Positions 6,450 through 14,254 of a stretch of 20,234 nucleotides of DNA are shown here, piece by piece (position 1 is the stretch's first letter; each line of letters begins with the position of its first letter). The stretch is from UBA11889 sp002313255. Lineage in GTDB: Bacteria > Pseudomonadota > Gammaproteobacteria > Pseudomonadales > Azotimanducaceae. Under the pieces are notes generated by a model. It saw only the letters and a list, made by a program, of their open reading frames with translations. It had not been told where the DNA came from and ran no database searches. The stretch is from assembly GCA_913045265.1 (NCBI GenBank), contig CAJWQX010000049.1, forward strand, positions 1 to 20,234, written 5' to 3'. Both the position numbers and the translations under genes were made by a program.

Positions 6450-8702
6450 CTAGGAGGGTCCGTCTCGTTTGCGAACGGCAAGGAGCATCTGCGCTCGAAG
6501 AGTACGATAGACCTCACCGCCAAAGCGTTCTTCTAGACGGGTTGCGTATCGTAGGGCCTCATCGAACGATTCTGCGTCTCGATACATGGTTGCGAGTAGC
6601 TCCAGTAAGATCCGATGGTCACCAAAGCGATCGACTGCCAACTCGGCGACCCCGATCGCCTGTTCCCGCCGGTCATTCGCGTTTAAGGCGAGGGCGTAGA
6701 GATAGCTGTTCCGGAGTCCGTCGGGTTCGAGCTCGTAGCCACGTTGAAATTGATTTAACGCATCGCCGGGCCTACCGCTGCGAATTAGCCACATTCCGTA
6801 TGCTATTTGGGCTTCTACTATCGGAGGTTTGATCGCAATCGCTTTTTCCAGGATATCGCCAGCCTCGGAATCCCGGCCAACACGGCGATAAAGATCGGCT
6901 AGATTTACCAGGCCTGGAATCCACTCGGGCTCGATTGCGAGGGCGTTTCTTAGCTGTTTTTCGGCGGCGTCAAATTGACCGAGTGCAATAGAAATGGCCG
7001 CTAAATTCGTATGGGCCTCGGGTAAGTCGCTTTGTTGCGTTTGAATGGCCTTATATTCTTCGAGAACAGATAAAAGCAGGGCCCGTTCCGACGGTTCGGT
7101 GAAGTCGGAGAGATGCTCAACGGCAATTCGTGCAGCGTCTGTTCGAATCGCCTTGATCGGGTCTTCCAGAAGGCGTTTGAGAGCCCCGTGTCGTTTGTTT
7201 TGGTCCACCCGATCGACGCTTCGCAACGCGTGCAACCGCACGAGCGGTTGGGGATCTTTGAGACTGTTGGTGACTGCCTCTGCGGAGTAGCCCAATTCGT
7301 ACCCGCCAAGTAGCAACAAGGCATTGGCCCTCGCCATGGGCGGCTGTCCTGGATCGTTGGCCAGTTCGGCTAGATCGCGCTCAGCATCGAGATGTTGTCG
7401 ACTTCCTGACAGTAGCGTTTCGGAAAAATGTGATCGACGACGGCTACCGTGATACTGAATGATTTGTTGCATTGCCCATTCGTCACCTTCGTCGTGGCAG
7501 TTGGAACAGGCATTTGGAGTTCCGTATTTGATGCTGAGGTCGGGCCTGGGCACCCGGAGGCTATGGTCGTGTCGATCATCGATTTGCATGTATGTGCGCT
7601 TTGGCATGTGACAGTCAACGCACTCAATTGGGGTCACTGCGTGCATATGGTGATGGGGGGTATCGAAATTCCCTAGAGCGTCTTGGAAATTGTTGGGCGG
7701 ATTTTCGTTGTGGCAGCGAAGGCATAATGCGTTACCGCTTGACTGTAACCGCGCGGAGTGTGGTGCGTGACAGTCCGAACACGTGACGCCGGCCATATGC
7801 ATACGGCTTTGGAGGAATGAGCCATAAACGTACACTTCGTCGCGGATCTGTCCGTCATCGAAATACAAAGGCCCTATCGTTGGCGCCGGCACGTAATAAT
7901 CGAGCAGTTGATTGGTGGGTTGAAACCCCTCTGCGATTTGACTGCGCCTACTGTGACACGGCGCACATGCTACGTCGGCATACGGTTTGGAGGTATCGTT
8001 CGTATGGGGTAGCCCGGCGCCATGACAAGCCTCGCACGCTACGTTATGCGCATCGAATGTTGTTTCATAACCACCCTTTGCTAGCCCGACCTGTACGTTG
8101 GTGGAATGACAATCTGCACACTGTCTATTCCAATTGAAGCCGCGGCTAGCCCAATGCACGCCTTTGGGTACTGTTTCAATTCCCGAACTTGCACTTCGAT
8201 GTTCAAGAACCGGGGATAGATGGAACCATCGTTTCCGTCGGATGTCCCACGCAATATCGAATGCCTGATAGCGGCCGTCGTCAAGTTCGATGAGGTATTG
8301 TTGCAGGGGATCCACGCCGAATGTATAGGCGATGGTGAATTCCTTGTACGTACCTTCTGCTGCTTTCGTTTGGACGATGTAGCGACCATCAATTTTCCTG
8401 AACAGGGTTTCAATGCCGCCATGCGAAAATGCCGCTTCGTCGAAGTTACCTAAAACGCTTTCGGATGTGGCCGGTTGCATGGACATTGCGTGGTGCGATG
8501 TCAGCCATGATTGGTACTGGGTCGCGTGACATGTGCCGCAAGAATCAGAGCCCACGTATTCAGTTAACGCCGACGACCCCTTCAGATGATCGTCGGGCAC
8601 TTCACAGCCCCCGAGAAAAAAGGCTGCTGAAGCCAAAGCGACTAGCGAGGGATTAAGGTTCTTTACCCTCTGTGTCCTCAATTGCCCCCGGTTCTTCTTC
8701 AT
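6450..8702 (-). CDS. Octaheme c-type cytochrome lipoprotein with HEAT and TPR repeats
   Basis: About 750 residues from the ATG at 8702. Residues 1-32 form a long basic signal peptide ending in the lipobox LGGC, so Cys33 is probably lipidated and the protein is envelope-anchored. Eight CxxCH heme sites follow (Cys at 55, 195, 223, 246, 308, 327, 361, 399), the pattern of the cytochrome c554/NrfA-like multiheme superfamily. Residues ~456-532 look like HEAT-type helical repeats and ~552-730 like TPR repeats. Covalent heme attachment would need Ccm proteins outside the window. The role is probably electron transfer or reduction of an unknown acceptor. In-frame GTG (8774) and ATGs (8726, 8717) lie upstream; I prefer 8702 because the residues before it read as the neighbour's acidic tail in another frame. 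It overlaps that upstream gene by 50 bases. Confidence 0.85.
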   Translation of the reverse strand: MKKNRGQLRTQRVKNLNPSLVALASAAFFLGGCEVPDDHLKGSSALTEYVGSDSCGTCHATQYQSWLTSHHAMSMQPATSESVLGNFDEAAFSHGGIETLFRKIDGRYIVQTKAAEGTYKEFTIAYTFGVDPLQQYLIELDDGRYQAFDIAWDIRRKRWFHLSPVLEHRSASSGIETVPKGVHWASRGFNWNRQCADCHSTNVQVGLAKGGYETTFDAHNVACEACHGAGLPHTNDTSKPYADVACAPCHSRRSQIAEGFQPTNQLLDYYVPAPTIGPLYFDDGQIRDEVYVYGSFLQSRMHMAGVTCSDCHAPHSARLQSSGNALCLRCHNENPPNNFQDALGNFDTPHHHMHAVTPIECVDCHMPKRTYMQIDDRHDHSLRVPRPDLSIKYGTPNACSNCHDEGDEWAMQQIIQYHGSRRRSHFSETLLSGSRQHLDAERDLAELANDPGQPPMARANALLLLGGYELGYSAEAVTNSLKDPQPLVRLHALRSVDRVDQNKRHGALKRLLEDPIKAIRTDAARIAVEHLSDFTEPSERALLLSVLEEYKAIQTQQSDLPEAHTNLAAISIALGQFDAAEKQLRNALAIEPEWIPGLVNLADLYRRVGRDSEAGDILEKAIAIKPPIVEAQIAYGMWLIRSGRPGDALNQFQRGYELEPDGLRNSYLYALALNANDRREQAIGVAELAVDRFGDHRILLELLATMYRDAESFDEALRYATRLEERFGGEVYRTLRAQMLLAVRKRDGPS

Positions 8703-9147
8703 CAGTGGTATCAGCATTAGCGACATCGTCCGGCGAATCGGATGCAGTAGATGTCTCTGAATCTTTCTCGTCACTAGCGTTAGTGGTTTCCTCGGGTGCA
8801 GAGTCTTCGGCCTCGGTCGCGCCAGACGATTCCTCTTCCGCCTTGGCAGGTTCTTCTATCTCCGGTTCTTCCGCTTCTGAATCGATGGAACCTTGGGCGT
8901 CAACGATGGAGCTATCGCCTTCAGCGACCGCTATATCGGGGGCACCGGCGGCCTCCGTTTCGTCAACCGCTTCGCCGGCGTCCGCGTCCGGCTCAGGGGG
9001 AAGGGTTGTTTCAACTAGGCCTTCGGCCAAGAGGATCCGAGTTTTAGAAATACCATTGATCCATTCGTGATCGGTGTTTTTTACGCCGTAACGACCGGAA
9101 CGTTTCAGGTAAACAATGTATTCGTCCGTCTTTTTAATGAGTTTCAT
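8653..9147 (-). CDS. Small conserved N-terminal domain protein with long acidic tail
   Basis: A 164-residue protein of unknown function. Residues 1-46 form a compact basic-aromatic segment (KKTDEYIVYLKRSGRYGVKN, then EWINGISKTRILLAEGLVE) that reminds me of short hypothetical proteins of gammaproteobacteria. Residues 47-164 are a low-complexity Glu/Asp/Ala/Ser/Thr tail, strongly negative and surely disordered, containing few aromatic or basic residues. There is no signal peptide and no membrane segment. I chose the ATG at 9147 (MKLIKKTDEY), with a GGGA about 8 bases upstream; an in-frame ATG at 9165 adds MISGPF. The end overlaps the cytochrome start by 50 bases in a different frame, so the two are probably coupled. 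The acidic tail could bind basic or metal-containing partners, but no function is claimed. Confidence 0.7.
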   Translation of the reverse strand: MKLIKKTDEYIVYLKRSGRYGVKNTDHEWINGISKTRILLAEGLVETTLPPEPDADAGEAVDETEAAGAPDIAVAEGDSSIVDAQGSIDSEAEEPEIEEPAKAEEESSGATEAEDSAPEETTNASDEKDSETSTASDSPDDVANADTTDEEEPGAIEDTEGKEP

Positions 9148-9215
9148 GAACGGTCCCGAAATCAAACCGCCAGAGTTTACGTGTGCGCGTCGCGCCTGGC
9201 CAATGTTGCTGGACG

Positions 9216-10058
9216 TTAGGGGTAACCAGCTCCGGCTACCGACACGGGTGCTGTTTCAACGCGTGCTCCACGTAGTGCGCGGCACTCCGCAGGCGAGGAT
9301 GAAGGCGATGTCATCACAAAAAGTAGCGGTGTATCCGCCTCGCCGATCATGCAAGCGTATGCGCCTTGGCCGACCTGAATGCGCTCAAGGACCTCGCCCC
9401 CTTCGGCGAGCCGAAGGCACTCATTCGTTGGGGGCGATGCAACCCAGATAGCACCCTGGGCATCCAGACATATACCGTCTGGCGCCGTGCCGGCTGGTAG
9501 CTGCCCCCACAGTCGGCGATTCTCCAGGTCCCCATTGTCGACGATATCAAATGCGGTAAGGCGGCCCGCAAACGTTTCCGCAACCACGAGAGTCCCGCCA
9601 TCGGGTGTTATGACCGTCCCATTGGGGAAGGATAAGTGATCCGCGACGACACGGGATTTTCCGTCCGTCTCGATTGCGATCAAGGATGCGTGGTTGAAAC
9701 TCGCACCGCCGTTAAGGTCGAAGCCAAAGTGACCCACGTATGCCCGCCCCGTGGAATCGACGGTCATGTCATTGCACTCGAACGGCGCGAATTCAGACAG
9801 ATCCGCATGTTCGGACAAGACAGAGCCGTCGAATAGAAGGATTCGACGGTCAAGCATGGAAACAATCAGTAAGTCGCCGTTCGGTAACCATCCAAGTCCG
9901 GAGGGTCGGTTTTCGACTTCGACTACGCTGCTAACCTGTCCGGTCTCCGCAACAGTTTTTACTTGCTGGTCGTGCATGTCGGAAAAATAAAAGCGGCCAT
10001 CGTGCCAGCGGGGCCCTTCTCCAAAACAGATGTCGTCTGCGAGAACCTGGATTGCCAT
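9216..10058 (-). CDS. SMP-30/gluconolactonase/LRE family protein
   Basis: A 280-residue six-bladed beta-propeller lactonase-like protein. The metal and active-site residues of the family are present: Glu14 in FGEGPRW, Asn96 in CNDM, Asn146 in FPNG and Asp194 in APDG. The FSDMHDQQV and GLGWLPNGDLLIVSM segments are also typical. Family members hydrolyse sugar lactones or other esters using a divalent cation; the substrate is not predictable. There is no signal peptide, so it is cytoplasmic. The ATG at 10058 has an AGGA nine bases upstream that overlaps a 15-base palindrome (10066-10080), a possible operator. It opens the long minus-strand run, 68 bases before the acidic-tail protein, and diverges from the thiolase gene across ~207 bases. 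Confidence 0.9.
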   Translation of the reverse strand: MAIQVLADDICFGEGPRWHDGRFYFSDMHDQQVKTVAETGQVSSVVEVENRPSGLGWLPNGDLLIVSMLDRRILLFDGSVLSEHADLSEFAPFECNDMTVDSTGRAYVGHFGFDLNGGASFNHASLIAIETDGKSRVVADHLSFPNGTVITPDGGTLVVAETFAGRLTAFDIVDNGDLENRRLWGQLPAGTAPDGICLDAQGAIWVASPPTNECLRLAEGGEVLERIQVGQGAYACMIGEADTPLLFVMTSPSSSPAECRALRGARVETAPVSVAGAGYP

Positions 10059-10065
10059 TTGTTGT

Positions 10066-10080
10066 CCTGAACGGTTCAGG
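10066..10080. promoter_or_regulatory. Perfect 7-bp-arm palindrome overlapping the SMP-30 ribosome binding site
   Basis: CCTGAACGGTTCAGG is a perfect inverted repeat with 7-base arms around one central base. It lies 8-22 bases upstream of the SMP-30 gene ATG and covers part of its AGGA. This position suits a repressor operator. No regulator gene is adjacent, and the binding protein is unknown. Confidence 0.4.
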
Positions 10081-10128
10081 GAGAATCATAGCTCGCAAAT
10101 GAGTTAAGGTTCCACCTCCGGATTGGCT

Positions 10129-10153
10129 ATAACCCTTGTATCTAAAGGGTTAT
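10129..10153. repeat. 9-bp inverted repeat in the divergent intergenic region
   Basis: ATAACCCTT (10129-10137) and AAGGGTTAT (10145-10153) are perfect inverted repeats separated by 7 bases. The site sits between the divergent SMP-30 and thiolase genes. It could be an operator for a dimeric regulator such as a TetR or MarR protein, or an RNA hairpin. There is no T-run right after it, so a terminator is less likely. Confidence 0.45.
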
Positions 10154-10193
10154 GAGCTTTTCGCGAGGGTAAAGCGCCAAGGTAACAACAGCG

Positions 10194-10202
10194 TGCTACA
10201 CT
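10194..10202 (+). promoter_or_regulatory. Possible extended -10 promoter for the thiolase gene
   Basis: TGCTACACT has the TG-n extension and a TACACT hexamer (4 of 6 to TATAAT). It lies 64 bases upstream of the thiolase ATG and downstream of the 9-bp inverted repeat at 10129-10153. No clear -35 is present. Confidence 0.25.
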
Positions 10203-10265
10203 CAATCGGTTTTCGGTTTGAACAATTCAAGCTAACGTAAATTGGGCTTATGGGGGAAATATAAA

Positions 10266-11450
10266 ATGACTGATGTCGTAGTGGTAGACAGTGTCCGCAC
10301 GGGACTTGCCAAGTCCTTTCGCGGCAGCTTTAACCTGACGCGTTCCGATGACATGCTTGCGCACTGCATCGATTCACTTCTTGAAAGAAACCCAAGTGTT
10401 TCGGCTGAGGAAGTCGAAGACGTGGTTGTTGGTGCAGCGAGTCATGCGGGCGAACAAGATGGGAATTTGGCGCGGCTTGCGGTAGTGCTTTCAAAACTAC
10501 CGATCACAACTGCGGGTATGACGATCAACCGTTTCTGTTCATCAGGACTCCAATCCATCGCTATTGCTGCAAATCAAATCGCGTCCGGCCAATCACAGGT
10601 CGCGATTGCGGGCGGTGTAGACTCAATCTCGATGAGAAATCGTCAAACCACTGGTAAGGCGGAACAGAACAAACGTCTGATCGAAGAGAAACCCGAAGTT
10701 TTTATGGCGATGGGTAACACGGCTGAAGTAGTCGCGCGTCGATATCAGGTGACGCGAGAAATGCAGGACGTATATGCGCTGCAAAGCCAACAACGCTACG
10801 CCAACGCCGTTGAACAAGGCTGGATTTCCGAAGAAATCGTTCCGATGAACGCGACGATGCTTAAGGTTGACAAGGAGACAGGCGACGAGAGTCGAGTTGA
10901 AGTGAGTGTTGACAAGGACGAGTGTAATCGTCCTCAAACCACGCTCGATGGCTTGAGTGGCCTAGCACCAGCTTTTGAAGAAGATGGAACGGTCACCGCA
11001 GGTAATGCGTCGCAACTTTCCGACGGGGCTTCCATGACGATGCTTATGAGTTCGGATCGTGCGGCCCAATTAGGAATTGAGCCGATTGGTATTTATCGCG
11101 GCTTTACGGTTGCTGCATGCGAACCAGATGAGATGGGTATTGGTCCAGTGTTTGCAATCCCGCGGCTGCTGCAGAATGCGGGTCTCAAGCAGGACGACAT
11201 CGATGTATGGGAGCTTAATGAAGCGTTCGCTTCGCAGTGCGTCTATTGTCGAGATCAACTCGATATCGATAATGAAAAGTACAACGTTAATGGCGGCAGT
11301 ATCAGCATTGGCCATCCGTTTGGAATGACGGGATCACGGTGCACGGGTGCTGTGCTTCGCGAATTGCAACGACGGGAACAACGCTACGGTGTTGTAACCA
11401 TGTGCATTGGTGGTGGCCAAGGAGCTGCGGGTCTGTTTGAGCGTGCTTGA
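10266..11450 (+). CDS. Acetyl-CoA C-acyltransferase (thiolase)
   Basis: A 394-residue thiolase, the usual length for this family. It cleaves 3-ketoacyl-CoA with CoA (beta-oxidation) or condenses acyl-CoAs. The active-site residues are the nucleophilic Cys91 (NRFCSSG), His350 (IGHPFGMTG) and Cys380 (MCIGGGQG), with NEAFA also present. The ATG at 10266 begins MTDVVVVDSVRTG, the normal thiolase N-terminus, and has GGGGGA about 10 bases upstream. A TTG at 10242 would add eight untypical residues and is rejected. No other beta-oxidation subunit (FadB type) is adjacent, so it may act with the enoyl-CoA hydratase at 14255 or the MaoC pair. A hairpin follows the stop. Confidence 0.95.
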   Translation: MTDVVVVDSVRTGLAKSFRGSFNLTRSDDMLAHCIDSLLERNPSVSAEEVEDVVVGAASHAGEQDGNLARLAVVLSKLPITTAGMTINRFCSSGLQSIAIAANQIASGQSQVAIAGGVDSISMRNRQTTGKAEQNKRLIEEKPEVFMAMGNTAEVVARRYQVTREMQDVYALQSQQRYANAVEQGWISEEIVPMNATMLKVDKETGDESRVEVSVDKDECNRPQTTLDGLSGLAPAFEEDGTVTAGNASQLSDGASMTMLMSSDRAAQLGIEPIGIYRGFTVAACEPDEMGIGPVFAIPRLLQNAGLKQDDIDVWELNEAFASQCVYCRDQLDIDNEKYNVNGGSISIGHPFGMTGSRCTGAVLRELQRREQRYGVVTMCIGGGQGAAGLFERA

Positions 11451-11461
11451 CGAGTGAGACA

Positions 11462-11493
11462 TACGGTGGTCTAGGTCTATAAGGACCGCCGTA
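11462..11493 (+). terminator. Possible hairpin terminator after the thiolase gene
   Basis: Arms TACGGTGGTC and GACCGCCGTA pair over 10 bases (one G-U) around a 12-base loop, 11 bases past the thiolase stop. No T-run follows, so it may only be a stabilising hairpin. Confidence 0.35.
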
Positions 11494-11573
11494 CGATTAC
11501 TTCGCCATGACATCCATGGACATCGCGTACTAAGGCACGAGGCGCATGGGAGAGGTCGAGGACCTTGGGTTGG

Positions 11574-12026
11574 ATGGTTAAATCGACGTTTATGCGACGG
11601 TTGGTCGGCGTCGCGATTGCTCCGGTGCTCGCGTGGTTTTCGCATGCCGAGATCCCATCGCTTGTTCCACCGGAGAGCGGCGTCGATACAGTAACCGCAA
11701 ATGCGGGGCCGTCCTTCACTGACTATACCGATGCCGAATTAACTGAAATTGCGGGTCGGATTAGAGCTTTAAACGCCACCGAGCGCCGAGGTCTGATTAC
11801 AGAGATGCGAAAACGCATGGCTGCCAGTGGGATGAAACCCAAGATCGAAGCCCATTTCGGACGAATCATTCAAAGTGCAGACGGGATCGTCACGCAGGTC
11901 GAGTCTATTCGCGTCATCCGGCAAGGTGAATACGGTCGCGGTCGGGGTAAAGACGCCGTGCTGGAAGCCCATTCTGAAATGAAGAACGCGACGAAAACCG
12001 TCGCGATCGAAGGTAAAACGCCATAG
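11574..12026 (+). CDS. Secreted protein of unknown function upstream of the OmpR/EnvZ pair
   Basis: A ~150-residue protein that I do not recognise. Residues 1-25 look like a Sec signal peptide: a basic start, a hydrophobic LVGVAIAPVLAWF core, and SHA before a likely cleavage site, so the mature ~125 residues are periplasmic or secreted. The mature part has an acidic start, then an amphipathic helical stretch (YTDAELTEIAGRIRALNATERRGLITEMRKRM) and a basic end. I chose the ATG at 11574; a TTG at 11565 and an ATG at 11592 are alternatives and the ribosome site is weak. It lies 117 bases before the response regulator on the same strand and may be co-transcribed, which hints at an envelope-sensing accessory; that is inference. 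Confidence 0.6.
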   Translation: MVKSTFMRRLVGVAIAPVLAWFSHAEIPSLVPPESGVDTVTANAGPSFTDYTDAELTEIAGRIRALNATERRGLITEMRKRMAASGMKPKIEAHFGRIIQSADGIVTQVESIRVIRQGEYGRGRGKDAVLEAHSEMKNATKTVAIEGKTP

Positions 12027-12143
12027 ATATTCGGATGTCGACGCGATCTATATCGACGGCCAATACCGAGTGCCAACTCAGGTCTTCCGTGGCATGCGTT
12101 GGCATCCGCGCGTTTATTTGTCTTTCGAGTAAGGTGTTGCTAC

Positions 12144-12839
12144 ATGGCTGAAGCGGCGAAGCTACTGCTTGTCGATGATGACCCCGAATTACGTGAGCTG
12201 ATGGGGGCGTATCTGACAAAACAGGGGTTTGACGTCACGACTGTAGCAAATGGTCGGGAAATGGATGACGTGCTACAACGCCGTGGAATCGATCTCGTAC
12301 TCCTTGATTTGATGCTGCCTGGTGAAGATGGGCTTTCGATTGCGAAAAGACTCAAGAAGACTGGAGGCTTGCCTATCATCATGATTTCGGCGCAGGGACA
12401 AGACGTGGACCGGATCGTCGGCTTAGAGATCGGTGCGGATGATTACCTCGGGAAACCATTCAATCCGCGTGAACTTCTGGCTCGAATTCGTGCCGTGATG
12501 CGACGCAGTCAGGGTTCATCTGCAGTATCTGAAATGGTCGAATTTGGAGAGTTTGTACTCGATCGCAAAGCCCGCCGCCTGACTTGCGCAGGTCGCAATG
12601 TTCCACTCACCTCTGGCGAATTTGACCTTCTTGGGATTTTGGTTGATTACCCGGATACCGTCATGGATCGAGACAAGATCCTCGATCTCTTGACGGGAGC
12701 TGACCGCTCTCCCTTCGATCGAAGTATCGATGTACGCATCACGCGACTTAGAAGCAAGATTGAAACGGACCCTTCTGCACCTGCATACATAAGGACTATC
12801 TGGGGCAAAGGCTATATGTTCTGCCCCGATGCGACCTAA
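12144..12839 (+). CDS. OmpR-family response regulator
   Basis: A 231-residue response regulator. Residues 1-~118 are a receiver domain with the acidic pocket Asp11-Asp12, phosphoacceptor Asp55 (LLDLMLPGEDG), Ser82 and Lys104. The GQDVDRIVGLEIGADDY segment and KPFNPRELLARIRAV match the OmpR subfamily closely. Residues ~130-231 are a winged-helix DNA-binding domain (LTSGEFDLL, then RSIDVRITRLRSKIE and IRTIWGKGYMF). The ATG at 12144 has AAGG 9 bases upstream; a TTG-type extension to 12099 is rejected. The stop codon shares one base with the kinase start (TAATG), giving tight coupling. The targets are unknown; OmpR-type regulators usually control porin, envelope or osmotic-stress genes. Confidence 0.95.
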   Translation: MAEAAKLLLVDDDPELRELMGAYLTKQGFDVTTVANGREMDDVLQRRGIDLVLLDLMLPGEDGLSIAKRLKKTGGLPIIMISAQGQDVDRIVGLEIGADDYLGKPFNPRELLARIRAVMRRSQGSSAVSEMVEFGEFVLDRKARRLTCAGRNVPLTSGEFDLLGILVDYPDTVMDRDKILDLLTGADRSPFDRSIDVRITRLRSKIETDPSAPAYIRTIWGKGYMFCPDAT

Positions 12840-14122
12840 TGGCCCGCACAGGCTCCCTCCGCGCGAGAACTAACAGCGTTCTCGGACTTTCGGCAATTGC
12901 TATCGCGATCATCGCGGTGGTCGCATTAGATACTTTTGTGACAACGCCTATCACGGAACGTGCGGCTAATGATGAAGCCGGGCTTCTCGTTCTTTCCGCG
13001 CAAACGTGGGTCGAACTTCTCCCCGATCGGCGCCCTCATTTTGAGCTGGAACTTTTGATCAATCACGATCTCACGATTAGCGGCGAGAATCGCGATCTGC
13101 CTGCCGTACTGCCGGGGAACGAATACCACGAAATGCTTGTGAAGGAGATAGGAAAGCGGGTTGGTGAGACGGTGGTTTTGCTGGAAGGGGACGATTTGTT
13201 GTGGGTGAATGTCCCAACAGAAAGTGGACTAGCCCCCCAGATTGGTTTCGCCTCGCAACGCGGGAATGTTCAACCGGGTTACGTTGCGTTGTTGATTCTT
13301 GTTGCCGGTACGATTGTTGTTTTCGGGACTTCCTTTTTGATGGTCCGCTGGGTGGCAGATCCGCTTAATCGAGCGGCGAAAGCAGCACAGTCGTTCCGCG
13401 GGGCGACTGGGTTCGTTCCACTACCCGAAGAAGGACCTAGAGAACTGGTTTCATTGGCTTCAAGTTTTAACGATATGGCTCACGAGATTATGTCGCTCAT
13501 GGCGAATCGAACAACATTGTTGGCAGGCGTGTCTCATGATTTAAGAACGCCACTTGCCCGAATGCGTTTCGCGCTCGAGCTTTTACCGGAAAGTGTAGAT
13601 CAAAATCTGGTTAACCGGCTTGATCGTAATCTCGGAGCTATGGATGAACTCATCGAAGACGCGCTGAGATTCGCCAGAGGAACCCAGGAAGCGAGTGTCG
13701 AGATTGAGCTGCGAGAGTTTCTTCGGTCGGTGGTCAATGGAGTGGATAAGACAATCTCATTAACATGGAAAGGAGATGAAGAAGTAATCGTGAATACAGC
13801 GTTAGGAGCTCTTGAGCGAGTGTTCAACAATCTTCTCGCAAATGCTCTGCAGCATGGCGGAACAACAGAAGTACGAGTCGACGCTGGAGAGAATATCGAT
13901 ATCCATGTGATCGATAATGGTCCAGGCATACCCGCGCAAGATCGAGAGAAGGTGTTCCAACCGTTTTATCGAATTGAAGGTTCGCGGAGCCGCCATACTG
14001 GCGGAAGCGGCTTGGGTCTTGCGATTGTCCATCAGCTGTGTCAAGCGCACGGGTGGCGAATCGAACTGTTCGAAGGCGATGCGGGCGGGACCGACGCGCG
14101 TTTGACGCTACCAACTGCTTAG
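12839..14122 (+). CDS. EnvZ-type sensor histidine kinase
   Basis: A 427-residue membrane sensor kinase. The first membrane segment covers ~13-31, a periplasmic domain of about 115 residues follows, and the second membrane segment covers ~147-169. A HAMP domain (~170-221) leads to the HisKA motif GVSHDLRTPLARMR with phosphorylatable His233. The catalytic ATPase domain has the N box (NNLLANALQHG), G1 (DNGPGIP), F box (VFQPFYR) and G2 (GGSGLGLAI). The layout matches EnvZ. It overlaps the response regulator by one base. The periplasmic domain is not recognisable to me, so the signal is unknown; the secreted protein encoded upstream is a candidate input. Confidence 0.95.
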   Translation: MARTGSLRARTNSVLGLSAIAIAIIAVVALDTFVTTPITERAANDEAGLLVLSAQTWVELLPDRRPHFELELLINHDLTISGENRDLPAVLPGNEYHEMLVKEIGKRVGETVVLLEGDDLLWVNVPTESGLAPQIGFASQRGNVQPGYVALLILVAGTIVVFGTSFLMVRWVADPLNRAAKAAQSFRGATGFVPLPEEGPRELVSLASSFNDMAHEIMSLMANRTTLLAGVSHDLRTPLARMRFALELLPESVDQNLVNRLDRNLGAMDELIEDALRFARGTQEASVEIELREFLRSVVNGVDKTISLTWKGDEEVIVNTALGALERVFNNLLANALQHGGTTEVRVDAGENIDIHVIDNGPGIPAQDREKVFQPFYRIEGSRSRHTGGSGLGLAIVHQLCQAHGWRIELFEGDAGGTDARLTLPTA

Positions 14123-14142
14123 AAGGGCCGTTGGGCGCATGC

Positions 14143-14151
14143 TGGTACAAT
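14143..14151 (+). promoter_or_regulatory. Possible extended -10 promoter for the enoyl-CoA hydratase gene
   Basis: TGGTACAAT has the TG extension and a TACAAT hexamer (5 of 6 to TATAAT), about 105 bases upstream of the hydratase ATG and just after the kinase stop. A short inverted repeat GTTCT-AAA-AGAAC (14225-14237) lies between it and the gene and could be an operator. Both calls are weak. Confidence 0.35.
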
Positions 14152-14254
14152 CGAACCGATAATCCGATGTTCGGAGACTTGACGAGGAATTTCGGTCGAA
14201 CGGGTTTCGAGAGCACGCGGGTAGGTTCTAAAAGAACGACGATTCGGAACAGGA

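Noticed and set aside
8672..9070. Serine-rich 132-codon plus-strand frame
   Set aside because: It is the antisense mirror of the acidic low-complexity tail (Glu codons read as Ser/Leu), so the pattern is expected.
10242..10265. TTG start extending the thiolase by eight residues
   Set aside because: The ATG at 10266 gives the standard thiolase N-terminus and has GGGGGA at good spacing.
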